DNA of 64,000 bases from NCBI RefSeq assembly GCF_028858725.1, contig NC_084760.1, forward strand, positions 79,366,367 through 79,430,366, read 5' to 3'. Below, piece after piece: positions 1-12,840 of this stretch. The notes under the pieces are model-generated. The model worked only from the letters and a program-made list of their open reading frames with translations, did not search any database and was not told the DNA's origin. This DNA comes from Colius striatus (lineage: Eukaryota > Chordata > Aves > Coliiformes > Coliidae). The position numbers were made by a program, and so were the translations under genes. Every line of letters begins with the position of its first letter. The stretch's first letter is position 1.

Positions 1-982
1 AAGGAACTTTTCCTACTTTTGTCTGTTAGAATGGTTTGTACCATTGTACCATAATGGTTTGAATTTCTTATTACATTTTATTTAGCAAACAAACGTTAGT
101 TCTTAGATATATAGCTTTTAAGATGGAAATAACATTTTATTTGTATTGTAACGCATTTGTTTTAAAATATTATTACCTGTGGTATACAGTTAACTTGACA
201 TTCAATATTCCCAGTTTGATCTTAATTGTAAGCAATTTTAAAATGTGTTGTATTATATGTAGAAGCTAAGCACTATAGTAGCATACAAAGTGAATTTATA
301 ACAATTATTGATTATATTTGTGAAGACCTTTATTTAATCTTCCTGAAAGTAGTCTTCAAATCCTTCTATATGCATTTATGTGTGTGTTTTCATGTATATA
401 TAGATTCATAAATGCGTGTAGGTGCTTTATACTGCCATTGAAAACACTGTGAAATACTGTGGAAACACTAAAAGCACAGTCAATTCTACATTTGCTACAA
501 ATTAATTTATTACAAGACAACATCAGAGAAGAGTTAGGGAATCAATTGTTTATATAAGAAAACCAGTTTCATTGAACTCCTACTTTATTTTACATCGGTA
601 AGAAGGCTTTAAATTATAAGTCAGTGCCCTACATGGGGTTAAATACGTAAGACACAGTTTTGGTTGCTCCTCAAAGTAAGATATGACCATGTACATTTCA
701 CATAAAACCTTAAAATTACTGTAAGGATGGAATAAATAGTTTCTCACAGGCACAGTGGCTTTTGCTATGAAAACACACAGTACACACGACAGCTTTTACA
801 TGCTTACTGCTTCAATAGATTGCCTTGAAATACTGTGCAGAATGAAAAAAGACTAATCTCTTTCTTCCAAGAGGTGCTCTTACAATATTTTGGTAGGAGT
901 AAGAATATGAAGTGTTAGGATGGTGTTTCAGAACCATAACTGAATGTACCATTTGCTGGCATCTTTCCTTACCATCTAACGA

Positions 983-1660
983 ATGGACATTCTGCATATA
1001 AACTGTCAGAACAAGAACGGCTTGAGATTTCTCGCTTGCATTCCCATTTCAAAGCTGATCTGCCTCTGCATTGCAAATTTTAGTATAACACTAGAGCCTA
1101 AAGAGCAGCAGTTTTTTAATCCAGTATCATCATTTTTATCAACATGTGAGCAATATAAACGTAACAGTTTTTTATCTTCCAGCCCTTGTACTCCTTTCTA
1201 TGTGAGAATGCAAATGGCCTCAGTTCAACAGAAAACAGAAAAACACCCAACAGCAGAGACAGAAACTCCTTTTTGGGCCTTTAATGAGGTCTCCAGAGCC
1301 CAAGGCGAACCAATTGCAAATTGTGCTTGCTACACACTGGGAAGTGGGGGCGGTGAGGGAGGAGAGGAAGAAAACCATGGAGCTTGTCATCTGAAATTAA
1401 TTGAACTCAGCTGTGTCAGGAAAACACTGGTAATAAACCCTCCCCCATCTAAATTAAGGTTTTACACCACAAAAAAAATATTTATGGCAGTAATTTCATC
1501 TTGGGTTTTTCAAGAAGAGCTTGCTGTTCTTCTTGCACTCAATAGAAAAATCCCTGATGAGCAATGCAGGCAGCAATATAGCAGACTTCTAAAAAGATAC
1601 CATTTAATTTCTCACTCCTTCCCTTGCACTGTTGCTCCTGCTCCACTTTTATTTAACTGA
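983..1660 (+). other. Unexplained 225-codon open frame in BTBD9 intron
   Basis: A stop-free frame of 225 codons from ATG, unusual in such AT-rich sequence. The translation shows no domain I recognise. The part from about 1230 to 1480 has higher GC and a texture like a conserved noncoding element. More likely an enhancer-type element or chance than a gene, since no splice or promoter context supports a protein. Confidence 0.25.
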
Positions 1661-4600
1661 GTATTAACTGTATCACTGCAATATGCTACCACAGGGTTTC
1701 TCATTCTAGAAAGGCAGTAACTTTCATGCTTCACCATTCCCCTAAGAATCAGATGCCTGCAGGTTCATCACTCATTCCATCATCCTAAAAGCAGTCCAGA
1801 GATGCTAGACGATATGAGATTAATAAAATGGCAGCAAAGATCAAAGCAGAAGAGATTTTGAAATCTTAAATCTCAACCTGGCGAGGATAAACTTTCTATA
1901 TAAGAGTAACTGATTCCACACTTCTTATTCCCTACATGCTAGAGAAATAAAGTGATCTTGGATAAGACAATTGCTGGCTACATGTTTTTCTTCACTCATT
2001 AACGCATCCTATATCCTAATAAAAGTCCAGCAACTAATACTCATTGCTTTGATTTCACACACAGCATCCAAACCTTTCATTCAAGCACTAAAAATAAAAA
2101 CTTGTCATTTTAGTTTGTACTGCAAACAAAAGCAGACTAGTCAACATAATTTAGCTGCTTTTCATCTGCAAAAGGACAATAACAACAACTTAAAGAAATC
2201 ATGAATGACATACTTTGTTGCCATACTCATAACAGAAAACAAAAACATCTATTGAGCTCACACATATATTCATTGTGTCATTGAACAGCTTGCACTGAGA
2301 TGCTTCTGTCACGTCAGAAGAATGACTACCAAAGCTCTACAAATCAATCACCTAACAAGTTGAACTTCATGCAAATAGTTTTCACACTGTCTAAATCACT
2401 CCATCCAAGGAAACTGAAGCCGTGACTTCAGTGGACTTGATGGCACACATCCGAGATTGACTGCCTCCAAATTGCTCCAACATTCTGTGCAGCAGTTACT
2501 GTGCACAAAAGTACGTGAAAAAGTCTTCCAGAATTTAGTCTTAAGATTACTTAGGCTACACTATTAATTTTTTAAATCTCCTGAAAACAGAAATAGACAT
2601 AATGTCTACACTATTCAAGTGCTACACCTGTCTTTGGCATGATTCCAGTCTAGCCCAACTGGCACTCACTTCTCAAGCCCTGCTTGACTGAGGGTCCACA
2701 TGGGCAAGAAGTCACTCCCTCCCCCCATGAGCAATGAGGCTGGTAAATCCATCTGGAAGCTGAAAGGAATTTAATAGGATGGACGTGGCCAATCTCTGAC
2801 AGTTTGTTACAAGACTAAAGAATGGCTATTAGGACTATTTAGTTCACTAACTTCTAGATGCAGTTGTAGACTACTTGAAAAGGTTTCAAAAGCTTATTAC
2901 AACAATTATTAGGAGCAGAGATACTTTCTAGAAAGAATGATAAATTCGCAGCATTCTTAAGGATTCTCTAGGCTTGTCCTGCACATGACACTTGCTCCAA
3001 ATCCTGTCCAACATACAGAGTTTACTTCACCCTTTGGCCAATACTCTCAGTTTAAAAGGCTTTCTTTACCTCAAAAGCTTATCCTCCTATTCCCCTCCTC
3101 TGTCTAGGCTTTCTAAACCTCTCCAATCTCTTCTGAGACTCAGAAGCTACACAGTTCTTAAGATCTTATTTAATCCCCCTGATCAAGCTAATACTGTATT
3201 TTTAAAGAAAGTCTGGAGAATGCCAGTTGCCTTGATCTAGGATGAAATAACCATTTTGTTATTTCAAGCAAGAGCCATATAATTTGGATCAAGGAAGAAA
3301 ACAGTGCAGTCTTTTTTCTTTTCCCTTTAAATACAGTAATTATCAGCCTAACTTTCTGACAGTATTTTTGAGAATAAATCAGAGTTACACAGACAAGAAT
3401 TATATTATCCTGTATTTATATATTAATCCAATTATTTTATCCAAATAAACTTTACCAATACTTCTGACTGATGTACATATCTGCCCTTTTATTTGCTGAA
3501 AAAGTTCCAAATAGTATCTTGTACAAATATCACATCATTTTCACATCAACAAAACATTCTTCCTAATTCTGTTGACGTTTTATCTCAAGTTAACTCATTA
3601 CCTATGGTTGTGGCTGACCACAGAATTCACCTAGCTGTCCAAATTTTTCTAAGCATCTTTCAACTCAGGACAGCAACATGCTGCCAGAACAACAGCCAGT
3701 TCCAGGGAGGGATTAAGGTCTGTGCTGGGCAAAGTATGAAACTTTTACTCTTTGTTCTTTCCTCCCTCTTTCTTGCAGTATGACCTGTACCTCAGTTTTA
3801 CTGAGAGATCAGTGATGAACTCTGGTTGCCTTTACCCGCTTTGTCTTCATGTGAGAGCCATGTTCAAGCAATTAAGCCACGCAGGGCAAACAAAAAACAA
3901 GGGCAAAGCAGAAACACGAGATAGTTTTAAGCTGTTACTATCTGACATTATCTGACATGAACTCAGCACAGAATTAAGACCATCAAAAACATAGATGAAA
4001 AAAGACTGATGTGATAAGATACAGATACCCTACTACAAGTAGCAGAGAGAAGAAAGACACAGCAGGCTCAACAAAGTGAAGGCTCAGCCTCCTTCAGGGA
4101 AATGAAAAGTCCATCACTTTCCTGCTTGATTGATGACTGGCCTGCAGATAGTCACTAGGGAACTGTGCTGAGGTTGAGGAGCATATTCATGTGTGTATCA
4201 CTGTGCGTATTTACAGGAACCATTCTTCACTCACAAACTGGGTGCCATATTGCTGTCAAACATCCACAGCCAGTGAGAGATACCTAACAGCAATCCAAAC
4301 ATTTGGTGACTGCATCATGTATCCCCTACCACTGTGAGGAAAGTGGGGAAAAGGTGAAAATGAAGTCTGAAGCTTGATCCTTGGAGTTCTTGTTACATCT
4401 AATTCAGTGATTTTTTTTTTTTTTTAAATTTCAATGAAAGGCCAGCAGAGTTTCCCCACACTCTCAGCATGGGAATACCAATTCCCAGTCCAATCATAAG
4501 AGGTTAAAAGAGGAAAGTTAGAGTCTCAGTCTGAAAAATCCACACCACAGTGCTAACTTGAGCTCAGGGCAGAGGACCAGCAAGAACCATCCATAAGACC

Positions 4601-5182
4601 TTCTGAAGAAAAATGAAGTAGTGACATCACGACATATGGAAGCTGTGTCTTAGTCACTAGTTCAAGAAACCAGTTGTTGTAACATTCCAGTTTCTGAGCC
4701 ATATGAACCACTTACAATTCAGCTCTGGATTGGAAAGGGATTTAAAGCATTAAAGAAGGAATTAATAGTTTTTCTAATTCAAAAAACACAGAGTAGGAAT
4801 AAGAGCATCAAGACATTGTTAATATACAAGTGAACTGCTACATTTAACTTGCTCAACAGAAATTGCAAAGGGGACACTGGAGTCAAAAAGAAAAATATCT
4901 TTTAGCTGCAGATGATCAAGCAGGCCAGAGAGCTAGCACTTGCTCCATTTGTGCTTTTGAAAGTTGCCAGAAACTGTATTCTAGAAAAAAAAAAAAAGTA
5001 CAACTTACTCCAGTAACTCTGGAGCAAATGATTATTCATTAAATCTTTAACATCATTGTAACTATAAATGACAATTTTTCCAACATTAAAGTGTAATCAT
5101 AATTCTACAGAGAGTAAAATTTTCAACTTTATTTGTAACACCACCATCCACTTGTGCCTCCAAGTATGGTACAGCATATAAT

Positions 5183-5385
5183 AATTACACAGAATGGTAG
5201 GGGTTGGAAGGGACCTTTAGAGATCACCAACCTCCCTGCCAAAGCAAGGCTACCTAGAACAAGTCACACAGAAACACGTCCATGAGGGTTTTGGTGACCT
5301 CCAGAGGATGAGACTCCACACCCTCCCTAGGCAGCCTGTTCCACCAAAAGATGTTCAAAGGATCCCAGAAAAAAAAATCTCCTCT
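5183..5385 (-). mobile_element. CR1 LINE fragment (3-prime part)
   Basis: Reads as the reverse complement of a CR1 tail: AGAATGGTAGGGGTTGGAAG, then GGGACCTTTAGAGATCA, and CCCTAGGCAGCCTGTTCCA further along. Old enough to be diverged; the gene-like frames across it have no coding meaning. Confidence 0.9.
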
Positions 5386-6127
5386 CTTGTTTAACAAGGC
5401 CAATAGAAACTGGAAAAATACTGCACAAAGAACTAAAAGCTCACTGACTTGCTTATCAGCCAAATCCCATGCAGCTTGTAAAAAGCACTCTCTATTGTTT
5501 GTGACTCCTGTGGTAACCTCTGTTTTCTCTTAAGTACTTCAACTACTTCAAGTAATTTCTACAGTAACTGCATGCAGCTCCTAATTTTAATACCCACACC
5601 AAATTCTTATCTGAATTAATGAAATAAAATACATCATTTAGCTCCTTACGCAGATATAATTCACTAGAAGCTAAAATGGATATTCAAGTCCAGCTATGCC
5701 TGAAAAAGGAACATAATTTTCCAGTTTTACAGCTGCTTTCAGAATTCTACCTGAAGGATTTCACTCAGCAGTTACTCATCTGCAAAATATTACTTCAATT
5801 CCACAGATCTCCAATACAAACTATTAAATCTATTAGATCAATAGTAATTCCCACCACCTGCACTTATGAAATTGATATAATGTCCATAACATTCTCATAC
5901 TGAAGCACTTCCTTTTTATGTAACAGAGAACAGAACAAATATATTCAACTTCTTAAACTGCATCATGGCAGTTGCATGAAGCTACCTAATAAAAGACTAG
6001 ATTATGAATTTCACCAAAATGCTAATTTTAAATAACGTACCACTTAAGTCACTTTATAATAAAATGGGATAACAGATGTGCTTCAGTGCCTAGAAGCCTC
6101 CTTCCTCCCTGTATTTTTATTTTTTGG

Positions 6128-6148
6128 TTTTTTTTTTTTTTTTTTTTT
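6128..6148 (+). repeat. Poly-T run of 21 bases
   Basis: Simple homopolymer in the BTBD9 intron, next to TTTTTGG; no retrocopy recognised beside it. Confidence 0.9.
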
Positions 6149-9100
6149 AAATTTAACCACTAAATAAGGGTTTGTTTCTGAACAGCTCAAATATCGGTCA
6201 TTCACAGTATGAAATGAGAAAAAGAAGATGTATTTTAAATACAGTTATTTTTTAAGGTTTTTATATATTATACTCTAATGAAGTCCTCCAGATGCTTGAG
6301 AGTCTGGTGGAGAACAGTACCTTCCTCTCACTCTCCCTGCCTCTCATAAGCAAAAGGTTTAAATGTCATCATCCCAAAATACACAGAACAATGCATCACA
6401 TTTTTAACTCAAGTCCAATAGTTGCCAAAGCTAATACAGGAAACAAGGCAACCTGAGCAGACAGCTTGCACTCTGTGCACTTCTTTAAGCAGGCTTGCAT
6501 CACCTATGATTTGGAGGCTTCTTCAATGATTTTTGAAAGAAAAGTGCACTAAACAAGCTTATAGTATAGAATAAAAGGCTTAGTCAGCTCTCCAGTTGCT
6601 AAATGCCCTTTTAGATTAATTTTAGACAAAAAATAAATATTCTATCTAAAATGCATTATCTGATAATTCCAACTTAAAAATTTGTATTTAATTGCATATG
6701 GTTGATCATTTTATTAGATGTGCGACAACTGAGCAGACTTATCATAAAAACCCCGCAAAAAACAGATTTTCTCCAAAATTCAAGTCTCTCACCTCAGTCA
6801 TCTTATTGCCGGTAATGACAAATATGAAAAAAAATAAAATACAGAAAGAAAAACCAGTATATTGTAGACTGTTCATTGCAGCTTGAATAAGAAATTACAC
6901 TCAGCATTTAAAAGATGAATTTTAGAGACTCAGCATCTCCCCTGTTAACCAAATACAAACCTAAGATCTCTTCTGTCAATGCACTTATTTTCTGTTTCAC
7001 ACTTGCCTTATGTACTGTAGATATCTGATGTATAGAAACCTCAAGTTCTCAGAGCAGACAAGCCATCCCATCACCCCTATCTCCTATCTACATTCTCTCT
7101 ACTTTATTTGTACCATTTCTTCCCTCTCAAAAGCTTAAGTGAAGCGCATCTAATTGAACCCAGAGCACTGTTTCTGAAAATACCTTCTAATAGTAATTTT
7201 CTCCCCCTAATATCAAGCAAATAGTCATTTCCTGAGAATAGGAACCCACATCCTGCCCTTGTACTAACATTGCTCCAAAGAGCACGCATACAGTTACAGA
7301 TACGTTCTCCATGGCATGCATACATTCAGTTCATAACATGAACACTCCTAACAAGAAATTCCCAAAGGAAAAATGAATTATTCACATCATTTAGCTGCAG
7401 GCATTAAACTTGAGGAGTTACGCTGTACGAACAATTACCTGAAGTTAACTATAGGTTTTATCAGTGAATATAAAAAGGTTCCTCTAAAGGGCATTCAAAA
7501 CACCATATTAAGATTCTCTGTCAAGGCCTGGAAGAGGTCTTCTCCTCTCTATTAATCATATGAGCAATGTTGCAAGATCAGCCTCTTCCAGCAATTTGTG
7601 TTACCTTACATTGGCCTCTAGAACTACTTCACTGTGAAGTCAGTCATCCTTTATCCCTGTGAAAAGTTATACGGTTCCATGCTGCATAAATTTGCCAGTA
7701 GAGGTCCCCAAACAATTCTTACATACCAGAAAATTAAATACCTAGCAGCATACTTTCCTGTAGAGAATGTCACATGAAAACTAAAGTGAGCATCTGGACT
7801 TCCCCAGCATTAACACTGGTAAGATACAAAGAAATGAGGCTTAAGAATAGTCTCTTAAATTTTTCATTAAAGTCTTACTAACTGATGAATTACGAAAAAT
7901 ATAAAAGAATCGTTTTTTGTCAAAGAAGAATGAGCTATTAGTACATACTTTTGCAGAGTATTACTCTGTAAATCAAAATTTCTAGAAGATAGGTATTTTC
8001 TAGCTGCTATGCCATGCCCATAAGCAAGACGGAAAGATATGTCTTTTGAATGATCAGAACAGATTGGCTTTGATTTTCTTTGCATTCATCTAAATGATAG
8101 TAAAAGAAAACTTTTGGTGGCTGGAGACATATTTTCTGCTTGCTTGTGTATCATTACTACAAACCCCATAAGCTCAAGTTGCATATGGCACTGTGAAACT
8201 TTCAGCACGTCTCATTTTCTAGAAAAAGACAAGAGATTGAGGGTTGGTTGTGGATACAAAGTATCCTAAATTTGCTGCTGATCACAAACCTTTTTATTAT
8301 ATTTATTTCCAGACACCTGTGAGGAAGACTAGTTGGGTGCTAGATGTGATAGTGCCAACAAGTGCCAGAGGATGGTAAAGAGTCTTCAGTACTTTCCCTG
8401 AAATCAGGAAATGCACAGATGTTGCAGACAAGGAACAAGGAACTACAAACATCACATAATAAAAAGCACAAAAAGAGTTTAAGAGGTCTCAAAAATAAGA
8501 TTTCTAACAATGAACAGAAGCTTCTGTTAAAAGGATGAATTACATGCTCTTCTATGTAAATTACATGAGAGTATGACAAACCCTTTTTCCTGACTGTAAT
8601 TCAGTACTCGTGAACATGCTTGACTACTGTTGATATGAGGAATATTCTCATTCCTAATGTCAATCTGCACCAAGAGGATAAAATACATTTATAGTTTCTA
8701 GCTTCACCCAAGAGTGAATTCTTTCAATTTCATTCATTTTCACTCCAAAGAAATAATAGAGATTTAACATATTGAAGTAATTTGTTTCCCTTTAATTTAC
8801 ACACTTATCTATGAAGCCAAGACAAAATATGACACAGGAAGTAATCTCGTTACAGTCGTTATATATGCTTTATAATTTAGTACAAACTGGAATCATCAGC
8901 AATAATGTCTTCCAGCCCTTCATCCTGTTTTGATCTATCTAAGTTTTAAAATCAGTTTTCATCTAAATACACATTAAATCCTTCCCTTAAAAAAAGGGGA
9001 TGAAATACAACCTGAATGAGAAGAGTGTCTATGCATACACATATACAGTGTTTCACACCTATCTGGCTTCCCTACTTATTAAATCAAGAATATCACTGTA

Positions 9101-10639
9101 AAAAATAGAGCAAAAATAACCCTCATCCTCCAAAGAAACCATTAATATTACAAATCAAACAAATAAAAAAATTTGAATTGTCCAACGTCAGTGAAAGTCT
9201 TCATAAATACTAATTTATACAGACAATTGTGCTGCTACTGATACTGTAGTAAAAATAATAATTTTAAAAGGACAAGTTCACTAGTTCACTAGTACAAGTG
9301 AATTCTATCATGCAACAAAGTTATTAATATGCACTGAAGAACATAACTGCTGTAAGGAAACACTCTAAGGCACAGTTAAGATTGATTACATGCCTTTGTT
9401 CTATGTACTCATAATTTACCAGTCATTTTTTTGAATGTCCAAACATGTGACATTTAAACAGTTAATTTCTATACTCTAAAAAGCTTGTTACACAAACAGC
9501 AACACAATAGTCTCTTTTGAACTAATTGCTCTTTTAAATAAATTTCTTTTTAAGCTCCATTATTTGAATTTTGATAGCATAAACAGAGCAAGGTAGTCTG
9601 CTAAGTTGAAGTGAAGATGAATATTGCATGTCAAGTCACACAGGAAGTTAGCATAAATTCCCACATACAAATCCTACACATTTGAAAAATCAGGTGTCTC
9701 AGAAAAAAACTCCAGTTCTTCAAATTCATATGGGCATTTCAGAATTTTTCTAATCCAATTTAATCGGAACCACTGAAAAACAAGGCTGCAAAACAACCAA
9801 GAAGTTTCTGCCTCAAATTTACATATGAGGACATGGAAGAAAATAACTATTTCAACTTCAAAATGTTTTCACTAATTTTAAAAAACTAGAGTTCCATTCA
9901 TTATCTAAATAATAATAACAATAATAATTCTGCATGCCCCCCCCCAAACCAGGTGCTGTGTGACTTGATAAAAGCCCTGGATAGGTTTAGAGTACGATTT
10001 CTGGAAAAAGAAAAAATAAAACAATGATAAACCAACAAAACCCAAAACACACCAAATAAACACAACTCCACATTAGATTTTAGCTTCTGAGTACAGAAAT
10101 AATCTTTGTAAACAGCACATCAAATTCAATCCAAAGAAATACTGTCAAATCTTGTTTTTCAAAGCTGTAATATTAGAGTTTAACAAAACTGCTAGTCTCC
10201 TGTGAGTCGTACACTGAAGTCAAGGAACTGAAAGTCAAGGAAGTTTTCTTTTGCAAAACACTGTCCGTATCATGAAGAATCACAAAATGTATAATCTTGC
10301 TTCTAAGTAGCCTAGGAGCTAATAAGCCTCAATTATCATTAGTGCAGTCTACAAGCCTGCAGATGGAAGTAAGCTTTTTTGGCTAATCAAATGTCAGGGG
10401 TAAGGTATCACTGAAATGCTACACGTCACTGGTAAGGGTGCTGAGAAGATAGTGTTGCTCTGTCACTCTTTAATAGCCTGGTGCACTTGTATACACTTGC
10501 TCGTGTATAGTTCTGATCTCCAAACCCCAAGGCGCACATAGTAGAATCAGAGACGGTACATAGATGATCACCTAAAATCATAAAAGCAACAGAGTAGATG
10601 GAACTAAAGGAGATGGCTGAGGGCGCTACACTTGACATT

Positions 10640-11035
10640 CACAAAATCTTAGTAAAAGTAGAAAAAGGTGAATGCAGTGTTGATATTCAGCAGATCCCAC
10701 AGTACTGGAACTAGAAGACACAATCTAGTAAAAGAATTGTGTAAATGTGTAAAATTACTTTCTTTATGTGCTTTTCCAATAAGCTTTTGGAATTTGCTGC
10801 CACTAGAAGCTGTGAAAGCCATTTGTAATAGCCCAATCACAGAAGAACCCTAGATAAATGAATGGACTAGAAATCTACGAACATATACTAACAGAATCAG
10901 AGGAGTATAGGAAAAACACAGAGGATGACTGATTTCACGGGCTCTCCTTGATCAGCACCTCCGTATCTCAGGGTCAGAGCCAGGGCACTGGGTGAGGTGC
11001 CCGTTGATTTGACTCAACAGGACACTTATGATATT
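10640..11035 (+). mobile_element. Ancient CR1/L3-like LINE 3-prime fragment
   Basis: The stretch TTGGAATTTGCTGCCACTAG near 10785 followed by GTGAAAGCC, and near 10980 CAGGGCACTGGGTGAGGTGC then TTGATTTGACTCA, follow in order the tail of old sauropsid CR1 subfamilies (...GGAACTTGCTGCC...CTGGGCTAGATGGACC..TGACCCAG). Strongly diverged; the left limit is uncertain. Confidence 0.6.
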
Positions 11036-12384
11036 AATGAGAAAGCACCTTGATTACCCAACTTTACAATCTGCCATTAAAAGAGATAGGATAACTGAAC
11101 CAAACACAGATTTAGAAATCAATATTTAATACATCTTCCATCACTGCTGTTATTCCTCAGTACAAATGAAAAAGAAAATTGCATGAAGAACAGTAATGAA
11201 GCCACTACTTTACAGATCACTAAGGATGCTACTTACAGCATCTGAAGTTCCCAAGAACTCTATTATATCCCCAGTGAAGTATGGATATATTTGTCCCAAT
11301 CTTACAAATAAAAAACAAGTATGGAAATAAAAAGCTGTAAAAATTGCATCATGGTAAAAATGAAAACTCAAATGCAAAATCTGGTGTTTTACAAATATCA
11401 CTCTTTCTCTCTTTTAGAAGACATTACAAATAATAAAATAACTGCTTCCACTAGCAGCATGAAAAAGATAAATCACACATGGTTTTCCTATAATGATCCC
11501 TGCTGTAAAAAACACTGCCTTTTAAAACATTTTTCACTTGCACAGATCATTTTCTAAACATATTTTATTTTCTCTATGTGAACTCTCTCTTGCATTGCTT
11601 TCTTTCCTTCACTCATTTCTGTCAGTTGAAGATGCTTATGCATGCTTTCATGTCTTATTTGCTATAAATTTGATTCTCTATAGCATCTAATTTGCTAATT
11701 TTTATTTATTGGTCTTTTCAGCTTGATTTTTCAGTTTCTATTGTTTGTATCCTATCTTCTTCCATATTAGGGGAAGGACATTCCCTTCATTTAAGAGAAA
11801 ACTAATGAAAAGTTGCAGCAAATGGAACCACCAGACTAGTCCGCTGAATTTAAACTGACATGAGACACAGCAAGAACAGTCAAGCTCAAGAAGCTTAAGT
11901 TCAACACCAGTTCTACAAGCTTCTTTGAGGAGAAAAAAGAAGTTTACTTCATGGCTTTCCCATTCATACACTGGCTACATAGAAAATAACTTGAGATTTG
12001 TGAACAAAGAATCAAGTTTAACCACAGACAAATTTGCTTTACTATAAATTTTTTAGTGTCATCCAAATAATTCAACAACTAAGATTAGCCCAGTGTTGTT
12101 CGACAGATGGCTTCATAAACTTAGAAACTGAAAAAACTAATGCATTGCATAAAAAATGAGTGTATTATTTGGTTTTATGTGTACACTTTGGATATCAATA
12201 ATGTGTAATTTTAAGTTTGGTATAGTGTTTTCAAATATGTATGAACAAACCATGTGCATTATCTGCTGAGAAATCAAGAAAAAAAGAAATTATTTATACA
12301 AGGGCAGCTAACAACTTTGACAGATGGCCATCACTGATCAACAAACTAAAATAAACCAGAATTCTTTTCTGTTTCCCAGAATGA

Positions 12385-12840
12385 CATAATGGTGGGGGGT
12401 TTTGAAAACCTCTAGAGCAGGAGACTTCGCAACCTCCCTGGGCAGCCTGTGCCAGGGCTCCCTCACCTGAACAGTGAAATAGTCTTTTCTTATATTTAAA
12501 TGAAACTTTTTGTGTTCAACTTCATCCCATTACCCCTTGTTCTGTCACTAGATGCAACAGAAAAAGTGATGCCCCAACCTCCTGACATCCACCATTTAGA
12601 TACTAGTAAGTGTTAATGAGATCCCCCTTCAGTCTTCTCTTTCTAGGCTGAACAGCCCCAGCTCCCGCAGCCCTTCCTCATAAGGAAGATGTTCCAGTCC
12701 CCTGATCATCTTGGTGGCCCTGCACTGGACTCTCTCCAGCAGTTCCCTGTCCCTCTTTAGCTGGGGAGCCCAGAACTGGACACAGGACTCCAGATGAGGC
12801 CTCACCAGAGCAGAGAAGAGGGAAGGACTCATCCTCAAAT
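12385..12840 (-). mobile_element. CR1 LINE fragment with ORF2 C-terminal remnant
   Basis: Reverse-oriented CR1. The minus strand encodes a remnant of the reverse-transcriptase C-terminus ([17 protein letters not shown], then [20 protein letters not shown] and ELGLFSLE) at about 12630-12835, followed by the CR1 tail with CCTCCCTGGGCAGCCTG on the plus strand near 12433. Frame is broken beyond it. Confidence 0.95.
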
